A stretch of DNA of 64,000 bases from a bacterium. Lineage in GTDB: Bacteria; Joyebacterota; Joyebacteria; Joyebacterales; Joyebacteraceae. The notes under the pieces are model-generated. The model saw only the letters and a program-made list of their open reading frames with translations, was not told where the DNA came from and did no database searches. Numbering within the stretch: the first letter of the stretch is position 1; each line of letters begins with the position of its first letter. Positions 1-8,315 of this stretch are shown here, in pieces. Position numbers and translations under genes: made by a program. The stretch is taken from assembly GCA_029990205.1 (NCBI GenBank), contig JAPEKQ010000007.1, positions 52,955 to 116,954 on the forward strand. Reading direction: 5' to 3'.

Positions 1-1
1 T

Positions 2-1303
2 CAGAGAGTCGCGCGCGGCCGGGTCCGCCCGACACCGCCGGGCGTTACACTGCCGCTCATCACGCTCCTGCTCGCCGCGGCGATGGTCGCGGGAGCGGCG
101 GCGTCCACGCTCATCCCGATGGACCTGACGCAGACCGACCACCTCAAGGCCTACGGCGTTGCGTACTGGGCGATCGAGAAGGGCTATCGGGTCGAGTGGC
201 TTCTTAATTACCGCGGAGGTTCGTTCCACATCCTCGACGGCGGGACCGATGTCGAGAGCGAGTGTCACTACCGCGGCGTGCTCTTCGAGACGACAGGGGG
301 CGCGGCGCTCCAGGCGGTCTACACCACGATCGAAGCTGAGAACATGGAGGTCGTGCTGCTCGAGAAGGCGCCGGCGGTCGCGCTCTACGCGCCCGACATC
401 AGTATCCAGCAGTGGGATGACGCGGTGATGCTGGCGCTCGACTACGCCGAGATCCCCTACACCGTCATCTGGGATCGCGAAGTCCAGGCGGGCGACCTCG
501 CCGAATACGATTGGGTGCATCTCCACCACGAGGACTTCACCGGGCAGTACGGGAAGTTCTACGGGAGCTACCGGAACGCCGAGTGGTACAAGCAGCGGAA
601 GGCCGACTTCGAGCGGCTGGCGGCCGAGGCGGGGTTCGCGTCGGTTGCGGGTCACAAGAGCGCGACGGCGCAGGCCATTCGCGAGTACGTCGGCCGCGGC
701 GGCTTTCTCTTCGCCATGTGCTCGGCGACCGACAGCTACGACATCGCCATCAGCGCGACCGGTGTCGACATCGTCGCCGAACCGTTCGACGGAGATCCTC
801 CCGAGCCGGGATGTCAGGAGCGGCTCGACTACACGCGCGCGCTCGCCTTTACGGACTTCGAGCTCTTCACGAGCCCGATGATCTACGAGTTCTCCGACAT
901 CGACATGACCGAGGACGTCAAGTCGAGATCGGAGGAGACGGACTACTTCACCCTGTTCGACTTCGCCGCGAAGTACGACCCGGTGCCCACGATGCTCACG
1001 CAGTGTCACGTCGATATCGTCAAGGGGTTCATGGGGCAGACGACGAGCTTCCGCCGGAGCCTTGTGAAGCGAAATGTCCGGATTCTCGGAGACTACCCGG
1101 GGCGCGACGAAGTGAAGTACATCCACGGCAACTTCGGGCGCGGTACGTTCACATTCCTCGGCGGTCACGACCCCGAGGACTACCGCCACATCGTTGGTGA
1201 CCCGCCGACCATCCTCTCGCTGCACAAGAACTCGCCCGGGTTCCGACTCATCCTGAACAATGTGCTGTTCCCGGCCGCGAAGAAGAAGGAGCGGAAGACG
1301 TGA
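2..1303 (+). CDS. Secreted 'asparagine synthetase B-like' family protein, 5' end outside window
   Basis: The reading frame is open to the left edge and has no ATG, GTG or TTG start before the ATG at 83. That ATG lies inside a hydrophobic signal-peptide core (LPLITLLLAAAMVAGAAA), so the true start is very probably upstream and the gene is partial. After the signal come IPMDLTQTDHLKAYG, YWAIEKG and NYRGGSF, motifs I associate with exported proteins of FCB bacteria that databases call asparagine synthetase B. A segment FLFAMCSATDSYD around position 710 resembles the nucleophile elbow of class I glutamine amidotransferase-like folds, but I see no AsnB catalytic domain. The inherited name is therefore probably wrong and the function is unknown. 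The stop overlaps the GTG start of the next gene by 4 bases, which implies co-translation with the propeller lipoprotein. Confidence 0.7.
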   Translation, partial: QRVARGRVRPTPPGVTLPLITLLLAAAMVAGAAASTLIPMDLTQTDHLKAYGVAYWAIEKGYRVEWLLNYRGGSFHILDGGTDVESECHYRGVLFETTGGAALQAVYTTIEAENMEVVLLEKAPAVALYAPDISIQQWDDAVMLALDYAEIPYTVIWDREVQAGDLAEYDWVHLHHEDFTGQYGKFYGSYRNAEWYKQRKADFERLAAEAGFASVAGHKSATAQAIREYVGRGGFLFAMCSATDSYDIAISATGVDIVAEPFDGDPPEPGCQERLDYTRALAFTDFELFTSPMIYEFSDIDMTEDVKSRSEETDYFTLFDFAAKYDPVPTMLTQCHVDIVKGFMGQTTSFRRSLVKRNVRILGDYPGRDEVKYIHGNFGRGTFTFLGGHDPEDYRHIVGDPPTILSLHKNSPGFRLILNNVLFPAAKKKERKT

Positions 1304-2436
1304 TACCGACCATCCAGCGGAGGAAGGCCACGAGCGTTGCAGCGTCCGTTCTGCCGGCGATCGTCGTTGCGGCGTTCGGACTCGTCCTGACATCGTGTGG
1401 CGAACTCATCGACACCGCCCACTTCCGCGCCGACGAGGCGCGCACTGGGTTCTACCCGCGCGGCGGGACGCCGACGCTGTCCGAGCCGCTCTTCGTGTAC
1501 GATGCCGGAGCTCCGATCTACTCATCACCCGTGGTCGCGAGCGGCCGGGTCGTGTTCGGCACAGTCTCCGGCGAGGTCCTGTCCCTCGATGCGCGAACGG
1601 GTGAGCGCATGTGGTCGTTCCGGGCGCGGGGGCCGGTCAACTCCTCGGCCGCCATCGGAGATGAGACGGTCTTCTTCGGCTCCGCCGACGGAAACGTGTA
1701 TGCGCTCGACGAGATGAGCGGGCGGACGAACTGGCGGAGGCGTCTCGGAGCCGGCGTCAGCTCGTCACCGCTGTTGTCCGCCGGTGTTGTCTACGTGGGC
1801 GCAACCGACGGAACGGTTCATGCTTTGCGTGCGGATTCCGGCGAGACTCTGTGGGAGCGGCACGTGGGTGACGCTGTGAGTTCGTCTCCGGCGATGGTCG
1901 ACGGGGTGCTGTGTGTCGGGACGTGGGAGGGGAGGCTCGTCGCGGTGGATGCGTCGAGCGGCGAAGAGCTCTGGAGGACGGCCAGGATGGGCGACGCGCT
2001 CACCACGACGCCCGCGATCGCCGACAGCTTCGTCTACTTCGGGAGTCTGGATGAGAACCTCTACGCCGCCCATATCAGGGACGGCAGCCCGGCAGGGCAG
2101 CTATCGGCCGACGGACCTGTGAGCGCGTCGCCCGCGCTCGCCGCCGGCCGAGTCTACTTCGCCAGCTGGGACCACGCCGTCTACGCAACCGACCTCAGCT
2201 CGGGCGAGTCCCCGTGGGTCTTCCTGACCGGCGGCTCCGTGTACTCATCACCATGCGTCTCCGGAGAGTGTGTCTACGTCGGGAGCGGAGACGGGAATGT
2301 TTACGCGATCAGCGTGGAGACCGGTGAGGAGATCGCGCGGTTCGAGACGGGCGGCCGCGTCCAGAGCTCACCCTGCGTCTGGCGGAACACGCTGTACATC
2401 GGAGGCGAGGACGGAACGCTCTACGCGCTTCGCTAG
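1300..2436 (+). CDS. PQQ-like beta-propeller lipoprotein (BamB-like)
   Basis: This 378-residue protein starts at a GTG that overlaps the previous stop. It carries a lipoprotein signal ending in LTSC (Cys33), so it should be lipid-anchored in the envelope. The rest is a series of about eight repeats of the form SSP-x5-VYxG-x-DGxVYALDxxSGExxW, the hallmark of PQQ-enzyme/BamB-type eight-bladed propellers. Blade signatures include DGNVYALD, DGTVHALR, EGRLVAVD, DHAVYATD, DGNVYAIS and DGTLYALR. There is no quinoprotein dehydrogenase catalytic domain, so a scaffold or binding role is more likely than enzymatic PQQ use. Overlap with the upstream secreted protein suggests the two work together. A perfect hairpin follows the stop. 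A true BamB assignment would need the Bam complex context, which is absent here. Confidence 0.85.
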   Translation: MIPTIQRRKATSVAASVLPAIVVAAFGLVLTSCGELIDTAHFRADEARTGFYPRGGTPTLSEPLFVYDAGAPIYSSPVVASGRVVFGTVSGEVLSLDARTGERMWSFRARGPVNSSAAIGDETVFFGSADGNVYALDEMSGRTNWRRRLGAGVSSSPLLSAGVVYVGATDGTVHALRADSGETLWERHVGDAVSSSPAMVDGVLCVGTWEGRLVAVDASSGEELWRTARMGDALTTTPAIADSFVYFGSLDENLYAAHIRDGSPAGQLSADGPVSASPALAAGRVYFASWDHAVYATDLSSGESPWVFLTGGSVYSSPCVSGECVYVGSGDGNVYAISVETGEEIARFETGGRVQSSPCVWRNTLYIGGEDGTLYALR

Positions 2437-2471
2437 CGCCTTCGTGATCGGCGCCACCGGTTCGAGATAGA

Positions 2472-2500
2472 GAAGGGGACGGCGAGGCCGTCCCCTTCGT
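2472..2500. terminator. Bidirectional hairpin terminator between convergent genes
   Basis: There is a perfect 12-bp stem (GAAGGGGACGGC at 2472-2483 with its complement at 2487-2498) closed by a GAG loop. It is followed by GTTGTTT, a weak T tract. It lies between the propeller lipoprotein on the plus strand and the thioredoxin gene on the minus strand, so it can end both transcripts. Confidence 0.75.
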
Positions 2501-2547
2501 TGTTTCAGTGCATGTATCAGAAGACGCGCAGCAGAAGTTCCCCGCCG

Positions 2548-4206
2548 CTAGGCCTCCGGCATCCACGTCAGCAGCAGTTCGATCTCCGCCGCGAACGCGA
2601 CCTCGTCGCCGTCGCGGAACCCGACGTGACGGTACATCATCCGACCCTCGTGGTCGATGATGACCGTCGTTGGGATGCCGCGGACACCGTACGCGTCGAA
2701 CGCGTCGCCGCAGCTGAAGAACGTCTCATACGTCACGCCGGAGCCAGCGAGCACCTCCCGTGCTACATCACTGACATCGCCTGATGCGATCGAGATGAAC
2801 CTGACCGGCATGCCTTCGAAGGTCGTGCTGAGCTCTGCGAGGCGTGGCAACTCCACGCGGCAGGGTCCTCAGCCGGCCCCCCAGAAGTTGAGCACGAGAA
2901 TCGATCCCGCGCAATCGGCGAGACCTACCGTTTCGCCGCCTTCGCCGGTGAACGTGAAGTCCGGCGCGGTCTGGATCCCGCCGTAGCGGAACTGCGTCAC
3001 GATCGAATCGAGTGACGCGGTGTCCCCGGCGCGCTCGACCCACTGCATCAGAGCCTCGCCGCCGTTCTCCTCCGGGTTCGGTGAGCGCGCGACGATGGGC
3101 GCGAGAAGCTCGACCGCCGCTCCGGCATCATCGGAGGCGTCGTAGATCTCGAGCAGATGCGTGACCATGACATCATCGAGACCCGGGTTGCCGGGCGTGA
3201 CGGCGATGGCCTGGAGGATATTGGACTTGGCCGCCTCGTAGTCGCCGAGCTTGTAGTGCGCCCAGCCGACGCTGTCGAGCACGTTCGCGCTGTCGTTCGC
3301 GGAGGTCGCGAAGACCAGCGACTGCTCACAGAGCGCCAGCCCGAGTTCCGGATCGAGTCCCGAGTCGGCAAGGCCGTACCCGACGGTGTTCAGGCTGGTC
3401 CCGTCGCCGTGCTCCTCCATCAGCTCCGCCATGGCGAACGCCGACGGCATGGCCGCCTCGCCGTCCTGGTCGCGGAGACGCATGAACCGGTGGTAGTGAA
3501 GCGCGTACTCGTGGTCGGGTCCGGGGGAGGTGGCGAGAAGCGAGTCGATGAACGCGACCTCCGTCCCCTCGCCGCGGAGCAGGATGATCTCACCGAGCAT
3601 CGGACGATACGCGCTGATCAGCACCGGCTTGAACCACTCGGGAATATCGCCCTCGAGACCGAGCCCGATCTCGGCGAGCTCGAGCGTCATGCTCGTGTCG
3701 GGGAACGGGGTCGGCCAGCGGTCCCGCAGCGCCGGGTGGACGGCGCTCCTGATGTACGCCGAGCCGAGCAGATGCTGTGCCGTGCCGTCACCGCGCTCGA
3801 TGATCTGGCGCGCAAGCGCGTCCGCTTTCTCGACCAGACCCGGGGCTTCGCCGTAGTAGAGATCGACGAGGACCATGTAGTGCTGCTCGGCCAGGAGCGG
3901 CGTAACGAGCAGATCCGGGATGTCGCCTTCGAGCATCTTGTCAATGTAGGCTGCCGCGTCCACGTTGTCGCCGAGCTGCCCGATCGACTCCGTGATGCCC
4001 TCCGCCGCCTGGTCGACGTAGGCCTGTTCGAGGTTCGGATGGTCCGCGACGAACGCGAGGATGGCGTCGATCCGCTCCGCCGGCTCCTCGATCGCGGCGA
4101 ACGCCTCGATCTGCTCGGCCACGCGCCCCTCCTGGAACTTCGCGAAGCCCCAGATGACGATGGCGCCGGCGATGGCGACCAGGACAATGAAGATGCCTCT
4201 TCTCAT
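2548..4206 (-). CDS. TPR-TlpA-like thioredoxin, probable selenoprotein (UGA = Sec446)
   Basis: Read through one in-frame TGA, this is a 552-residue protein. Residues 4-22 form an uncleaved signal anchor. Residues about 30-410 are helical TPR-like repeats (for example NVLDSVGWAHYKLGDYEAAKSNI). The C-terminal 135 residues are a TlpA/ResA thioredoxin fold: ILVLNFWGAG, then UGA, then GPCRVELPRL, and later the cis-proline loop GIPTTVIID. In this family the motif is NFWAxWCGPC, so the UGA (complement of 2869-2871) replaces exactly the first catalytic cysteine, giving U446-G-P-C449. The frame is otherwise intact on both sides, with no start codon or SD after the UGA. A SECIS-like hairpin follows at the right distance. 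An AAGGAGA ribosome site precedes the ATG. The likely role is a membrane-anchored extracytoplasmic thiol oxidoreductase. The Sec reading is inferred; the sel machinery is not in this window. Confidence 0.85.
2835..2863 (-). promoter_or_regulatory. Candidate bacterial SECIS element
   Basis: On the minus strand, just after the in-frame UGA, the RNA can fold as a 4-bp outer stem CUGC/GCAG, a small internal loop, and a perfect 6-bp stem GCGUGG/CCACGC closed by the pentaloop AGUUG. The loop starts 16 nt after the UGA and has a G as its second base. This meets the published bacterial SECIS consensus as I recall it: 16-37 nt from the UGA to an apical loop of 3-14 nt, with a G in its first two positions. 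Function is inferred. Confidence 0.65.
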
Positions 4207-4323
4207 GGACTCTCCTTGGTAGCGCGGGGCCGGCCGGGGCCGTCCGCGAGAAACAGTCTTGCGCGTCCAGCGCAGGTCGCGCGAGGGCTGGCGCGACGCG
4301 CACCGGTCCGTTGACCGGGGTCC

Positions 4324-4369
4324 AGTATACGGGTTGCCGGTTGACTTTCACAGAGCTTTCACGTAGGCT
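4324..4369 (+). promoter_or_regulatory. Promoter of endonuclease V gene, with possible overlapping divergent promoter
   Basis: On the plus strand TTGACT (4341-4346) and TAGGCT (4364-4369) are separated by 17 bp, a plausible sigma-70 promoter giving a very short leader before the gene. On the minus strand a good -10 hexamer, TATACT, lies at 4324-4329 and may serve the divergent thioredoxin gene, but I see no matching -35. The rest of 4207-4396 shows nothing else I can name. Confidence 0.4.
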
Positions 4370-4396
4370 ATCTTGCCTAGACATGAGGAGATGCGG

Positions 4397-5065
4397 ATGA
4401 TGGTGGCTGGCAGTCACCCTTGGAACGTCTCGGTTCAGGACGCCTCTGCGATTCAGAAGGGACTGAGATCCGGGCTCGTTCTGGAGGACGATTTCGGTGA
4501 GATCGGCACCGTCGCCGGGTTCGACGTGTCGTTCTCGCGGGAGCGGGATCTCCTTCACGCGGCCGTCGTCATCATCGATGCCGGAACGCTCGAGGTCCTC
4601 GAGACCGTCTCCGCCTCGGCCGAACCGACCTTTCCGTACGTACCCGGCCTGCTGAGCTTCCGCGAGGGCCCCGTCGTCGAGCTGGCCTATGGGAAGCTCG
4701 AGATCCGGCCGGACCTTCTCATGTTCGATGGTCAGGGCATCGCGCACCCGCGGGGGCTCGGTCTTGCCTCGCACATGGGGCTTCTTCTGGACCGCCCGTC
4801 GATCGGCTGCGCTAAGTCGCGCCTGATCGGCGAGTTCAAGGAGCCCAAGCAGAAGCGCGGAGCGATGCGGACGTTGTCCATCCAGCGGAAGAAGGTGGGC
4901 GTCGTCCTCAGAAGCAAGGACAACACGAAGCCTTTGTTCGTTTCGCCCGGCCACAGGATCTCGGTGGAATCCGCGGCGGAATGGGTGCTTCGGACTGGAA
5001 AAGGGTATAGACTGCCGGAGCCGACCCGGCTCGCGCACATTGCAGCCGGGCGCGCGAAGCGGTAG
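4397..5065 (+). CDS. nfi: Endonuclease V (deoxyinosine 3' endonuclease)
   Basis: This protein of about 222 residues is close to the usual Nfi length of 220-230. It repairs deaminated adenine by nicking DNA one base 3' of deoxyinosine. Family motifs are all present in order: GFDVSF with the first metal-binding Asp, the wedge motif PYVPGLLSFREGP, DGQGIAHPRGLGLASHMG with the second Asp and the hypoxanthine-pocket region, GCAKSRL, and PLFVSPGHRIS near the C-terminus. I chose the ATG at 4397 because GAGGAG (4385-4390) sits 6 nt upstream; a TTG at 4373 extends the frame but has no ribosome site. A promoter lies just upstream, so the gene seems to be transcribed on its own, divergent from the thioredoxin gene. 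Confidence 0.93.
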   Translation: MMVAGSHPWNVSVQDASAIQKGLRSGLVLEDDFGEIGTVAGFDVSFSRERDLLHAAVVIIDAGTLEVLETVSASAEPTFPYVPGLLSFREGPVVELAYGKLEIRPDLLMFDGQGIAHPRGLGLASHMGLLLDRPSIGCAKSRLIGEFKEPKQKRGAMRTLSIQRKKVGVVLRSKDNTKPLFVSPGHRISVESAAEWVLRTGKGYRLPEPTRLAHIAAGRAKR

Positions 5066-5074
5066 ACTCCGATT

Positions 5075-5091
5075 GTCCAGCGAGGCTGGAC
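5075..5091. terminator. Hairpin after nfi
   Basis: A perfect 7-bp stem GTCCAGC/GCTGGAC with a GAG loop lies 9 nt after the nfi stop. There is no T tract, so it would be a weak terminator or an mRNA 3'-end stabiliser. The GAG triloop also occurs in the terminator at 2484-2486. Confidence 0.4.
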
Positions 5092-5224
5092 GATGAGGAT
5101 GACAAGGACGAAGTTGACACGAGAGGACTCCGTTCGGTCGCCCGCCGTGGTGAGCCGGACGCAGCCCGGGAGGTGAAGAGCACGGGTGGAGCTATCAGAC
5201 GATAGAGGGATGGGAGGTGTTGAG

Positions 5225-5416
5225 ATGCCCAGTTCGTTTCCTGCCTGCCGCATGTGTGAGAAGGGTGTTCTGATCCCCTTGTCGGACTACGGGCGCGATG
5301 GGGCGGCCATTACCTACAAGGCCTGGGTGTGCTCCAACCCCGAGTGTGGATTCCACCTCAGGATTGACAACGGCGAAATCAGTCGCGGCTCCAGAATCAA
5401 CGAAGCAGCCAAGTAG
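5225..5416 (+). CDS. Small zinc-ribbon protein
   Basis: This is a 63-residue protein with two cysteine pairs, CRMC near the N-terminus and CSNPEC around residue 38, spaced as in a zinc ribbon. The middle reads as short beta strands (AITYKAWVC, FHLRIDNG). No catalytic motif is visible. Such proteins may bind nucleic acid or act as structural adaptors, but I do not recognise a named family. The ATG at 5225 is preferred because GGGAGGT ends 6 nt upstream; a GTG at 5186 would add 13 residues. It stands alone between nfi and the HAD gene on the same strand. The 5092-5224 interval before it holds no other feature I can support. Confidence 0.65.
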   Translation: MPSSFPACRMCEKGVLIPLSDYGRDGAAITYKAWVCSNPECGFHLRIDNGEISRGSRINEAAK

Positions 5417-5519
5417 AGCCGGACGCTTCAGATGTTGGGTCGGGATGTGTAACTAAGAAGTCCCGGTTTCGCCCGTGCTCGCCTGCCCGGGAACGCACAC
5501 AGAGACGAAGGATGACATC

Positions 5520-6221
5520 ATGCTCCGAGCAGTGATCTTCGATCTCGACAACACGCTGACCGACTTCATGCGAATGAAGGTGGTCTCCATCGACGCGGCC
5601 ATCGAGTCGATGATCGACGCGGGGCTCTCGCTCTCCGCCGAGGAGACCAAGCGGAAGCTCTTCGAGATCTACGACCGCGAGGGTATCGAGGACCAGCGTG
5701 TCTTCGACCGCTTCCTCACCGAGGAGTTCGGTGAGATCGACCCGCGCATCCACACGGCCGCCATCCTCGGCTACCGCCGCGGCCGCCAGTACACGCTCGT
5801 ACTCTATCCGCACGTCAAGCGGACGCTCCTCGCGCTCGCCAAGCGCCAGCTCAAGCTCGTGGTTCTCTCGGACGCGCCGCGCTACCAGGCGTGGTCGCGT
5901 CTCTGCTACCTCGGACTCGAGCACTTCTTCGATCACGTCATCACGTTTGACGATACGCAGGTCCGCAAGCCCGACCCGGCGCCGTTCGAGAAGGCTATCG
6001 AGCTTCTCGACATGAGCGCGGACGAGGTCATCATGATCGGTGACTGGCCCGCGCGGGACATGGTGGGCGCAAGCGGCGTCGGCATCAAGACCGTCTACGC
6101 GAAGTACGGAGACACATCCGGGGCCACACACTCGGGCGCCAACTTCGAGATCGACGACATCTCCGAGCTTGTCTGTATCGTCGACGAGCTCCGGGGGAAA
6201 GAGTGCGAGCCGGGTTCCTGA
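5520..6221 (+). CDS. HAD-superfamily hydrolase
   Basis: This is a 233-residue protein of the haloacid dehalogenase superfamily. Motif I is FDLDNTLTDF, with the nucleophilic Asp and the acid-base Asp near the N-terminus. Motif II is VVLSDAPR (Ser). Motif III is VRKPDPAPF (Lys). Motif IV is MIGDWPARDMVGA (Asp). Between motifs I and II lies a helical cap, typical of subfamily I phosphatases such as phosphoglycolate phosphatase or pyrimidine 5'-nucleotidases. The substrate cannot be read from the sequence. The ATG at 5520 follows AAGGA and begins exactly at the conserved first strand (MLRAVIFDLD), so it is preferred to an ATG 45 bases earlier. AcpS follows after 25 bases, so they probably share a transcript. 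Confidence 0.88.
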   Translation: MLRAVIFDLDNTLTDFMRMKVVSIDAAIESMIDAGLSLSAEETKRKLFEIYDREGIEDQRVFDRFLTEEFGEIDPRIHTAAILGYRRGRQYTLVLYPHVKRTLLALAKRQLKLVVLSDAPRYQAWSRLCYLGLEHFFDHVITFDDTQVRKPDPAPFEKAIELLDMSADEVIMIGDWPARDMVGASGVGIKTVYAKYGDTSGATHSGANFEIDDISELVCIVDELRGKECEPGS

Positions 6222-6246
6222 CGGGAAGCGGTTCAGGGAGGTGGTG

Positions 6247-6618
6247 ATGATCAGGGGTGTCGGCACGGACGTCGTGGATATCGAGCGGTTCGCGCGCATC
6301 ATGCGTCGCTCGCGTGACGGATTCCGCGGGCACCTCTTCACCGACCGAGAGATCGCGTACTGTGAGCGCTACAAGAAGAGCGAGGCCTCCTACGCTGCTG
6401 TCTTCGCGGCCAAGGAGGCCTTTCTGAAGGCGCTCCGGACCGGGCTTGCGCCCGGGATGCGCTGGAAGGACGCGGAGGTCATACACGAACCCAGCGGCGC
6501 GCCATCGATGGTCGCGCACGGGCTCTGCCGTGAACTCCTTGGCGACGGTCGCGTGCACGTTACGCTCTCGCACTCAGATCTGGCCGCGACCGCGGTCGTG
6601 ATCATCGAGGACGTATAG
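6247..6618 (+). CDS. acpS: Holo-[acyl-carrier-protein] synthase
   Basis: This 123-residue protein matches the size and motifs of AcpS, the cytoplasmic enzyme that transfers 4'-phosphopantetheine from CoA to the acyl carrier protein. The N-terminal motif GVGTDVVDIERF carries the Mg2+-binding Asp. The second signature FAAKEAFLKAL has the conserved Glu and Lys. The C-terminal strand HVTLSHSDLAATAVVIIE is typical. The ATG at 6247 has GGGAGGTG upstream. AcpS next to the NAD(P)H-hydrate repair gene is a common bacterial pairing, and that arrangement is kept here. Confidence 0.93.
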   Translation: MIRGVGTDVVDIERFARIMRRSRDGFRGHLFTDREIAYCERYKKSEASYAAVFAAKEAFLKALRTGLAPGMRWKDAEVIHEPSGAPSMVAHGLCRELLGDGRVHVTLSHSDLAATAVVIIEDV

Positions 6619-6679
6619 CCCACCGGGTCCCCCGGCGAGGACCTCGCCCCGATGTTCCGAATCCTGAAACGGAGTACCA

Positions 6680-8245
6680 ATGAGACTCGTGACGGCTGAG
6701 ACGATGCGCGCTGTCGACCGGCACGCGATCGAAGTGATGGATATCCCCGGACTGGACCTGATGGAAGAGGCCGGGATGGGAACGGTCGGTGTGCTCGTCG
6801 AGATGGCGGGGATCGACGCGGGTGACCGCGTCGCGGTCGTCTGCGGCACCGGGAACAACGGCGGCGACGGGTTCGTCATTGCGCGCGGACTCAGGGAGTT
6901 CGGCGTCGACGTCGACGTGTTCCTGCTCGGCTCGGCGGGTGACGTGAAGGGCGACGCGCGAACCAATCTCGACTTCCTCGAGCCGGGGTCGTTCCTCGAG
7001 ATCGCTGATGAGAAGGGTGTCGATGTGCTCGCGGAGGCGCTCGATGAGTCGGACGCCGTGGTGGATGCCATCTTCGGCACCGGCTTCAGGGGCGCGCCGC
7101 GCGGGATCGCGGGGGATGTGATCGCGGCGATCAACGCGTCGGACCTGCCCGTGCTCGCGGTCGATGTTCCCTCGGGGCTCAACGCGTCGACAGGCGGCAT
7201 CGAAGGCGAATGCATCATCGCGGACTGGACGAGCACGATGGCGCTCCCGAAGAAGGGGTTCTTCCTCTACCCCGGGCGCGAGTTCGTCGGCGACATCCAC
7301 GTCATCGATATCGGCATCCCCGAAGAGGCCGTCGAGGCCGTCGGGATACACCAGCACGTCCTCACACCCGCCGAGGCGGCGCTGTTCGTTCCGGACCGTG
7401 ACCCCGCGGGTCACAAGGGAACGTTCGGCCGCGTCGCCATCGTCGCGGGCTCGGTGGGGTACACGGGCGCCGCGGCGCTCGCGTCGATGTCGGCGCTCAG
7501 AAGCGGCGCGGGTCTCGTGACCGCCGGCATTCCCTCGAGCCTGAACGACGTGCTCGAGGCGAAGGTGACCGAGGTCATCACGCTGCCGCTTCCCGAGACA
7601 CAGGCCCGCTCGCTCGGCACGTCGGCGCTGCCCCGACTGCGCGAACTCACCGTCGGCGCGGATGCCGTGGCCATCGGGCCGGGGCTGTCGGTCGATGCCG
7701 AGACGGTCGAGCTGGTCCGGAGTCTCGTGGGCGCGCTCGACACACCGGCCGTGATCGACGCCGATGGTCTCAACGCGCTCTCACCCGATATCATCGGCTC
7801 GCGCGCCGGTGAGGCCGCCGTCGTGCTGACGCCGCACCCCGGCGAGATGGCGCGGCTCGTGGGCTGCTCGCCCGACGAGGTGCAGGCCGACCGCGAACGA
7901 CTCGCGTGCGCCGTCGCGGAGCAGGCGCGGGCGACCGTCGTGCTCAAGGGCGCGTCGACCGTTATCGCCACCATCGCGGGCGACGTGATGATCAACCCGA
8001 CCGGCAATGACGGAATGGCGAGCGCCGGGAGCGGGGATGTGCTCACGGGCGTCATCGCGGCGCTGCTCGCGCGCGGGATGTCCGGGCCTGACGCGGCCGC
8101 GCTCGGCGTGTTCGTGCACGGTCTGGCGGGCGACCTGGCGGCCGAAGCGGTTGGTCCGACCGGGATGATCGCGGGCGATATCCTGGAGTTCATTCCGCTG
8201 GCGTTCTTCGAGCTCGAGGCGGAACTCACCGAGATCGAGGACTAG
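6680..8245 (+). CDS. nnr: Bifunctional NAD(P)H-hydrate epimerase / ADP-dependent (S)-NAD(P)H-hydrate dehydratase
   Basis: This 521-residue fusion repairs damaged nicotinamide cofactors. The N-terminal YjeF domain (about 1-215) epimerises R- to S-NAD(P)HX and shows GTGNNGGDGFVIARGL at about 56-71. The C-terminal carbohydrate-kinase-like domain (about 235-515) dehydrates S-NAD(P)HX at the expense of ADP. It shows GHKGTFGRVAIVAGS, AIGPGLS and the signature NDGMASAGSGDVLTG with the catalytic Asp at about residue 452. Length and domain order match the usual bacterial fusion. A GGAG ribosome site precedes the ATG at 6680. It lies downstream of acpS in the same direction, with about 60 bp between. 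Confidence 0.93.
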   Translation: MRLVTAETMRAVDRHAIEVMDIPGLDLMEEAGMGTVGVLVEMAGIDAGDRVAVVCGTGNNGGDGFVIARGLREFGVDVDVFLLGSAGDVKGDARTNLDFLEPGSFLEIADEKGVDVLAEALDESDAVVDAIFGTGFRGAPRGIAGDVIAAINASDLPVLAVDVPSGLNASTGGIEGECIIADWTSTMALPKKGFFLYPGREFVGDIHVIDIGIPEEAVEAVGIHQHVLTPAEAALFVPDRDPAGHKGTFGRVAIVAGSVGYTGAAALASMSALRSGAGLVTAGIPSSLNDVLEAKVTEVITLPLPETQARSLGTSALPRLRELTVGADAVAIGPGLSVDAETVELVRSLVGALDTPAVIDADGLNALSPDIIGSRAGEAAVVLTPHPGEMARLVGCSPDEVQADRERLACAVAEQARATVVLKGASTVIATIAGDVMINPTGNDGMASAGSGDVLTGVIAALLARGMSGPDAAALGVFVHGLAGDLAAEAVGPTGMIAGDILEFIPLAFFELEAELTEIED

Positions 8246-8315
8246 GGACGCGCCGGGCTGGTGGCGCGGAGAGACACGACTCAATACTGCTCAACACTGG
8301 GAGACGGGGGGACGC

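Noticed and set aside
2548-2856. Separate small thioredoxin gene starting inside the fold
   Set aside because: It would lack the first strand and first active-site residue, has no ribosome site, and is in perfect frame with the upstream half across one TGA at the catalytic position.
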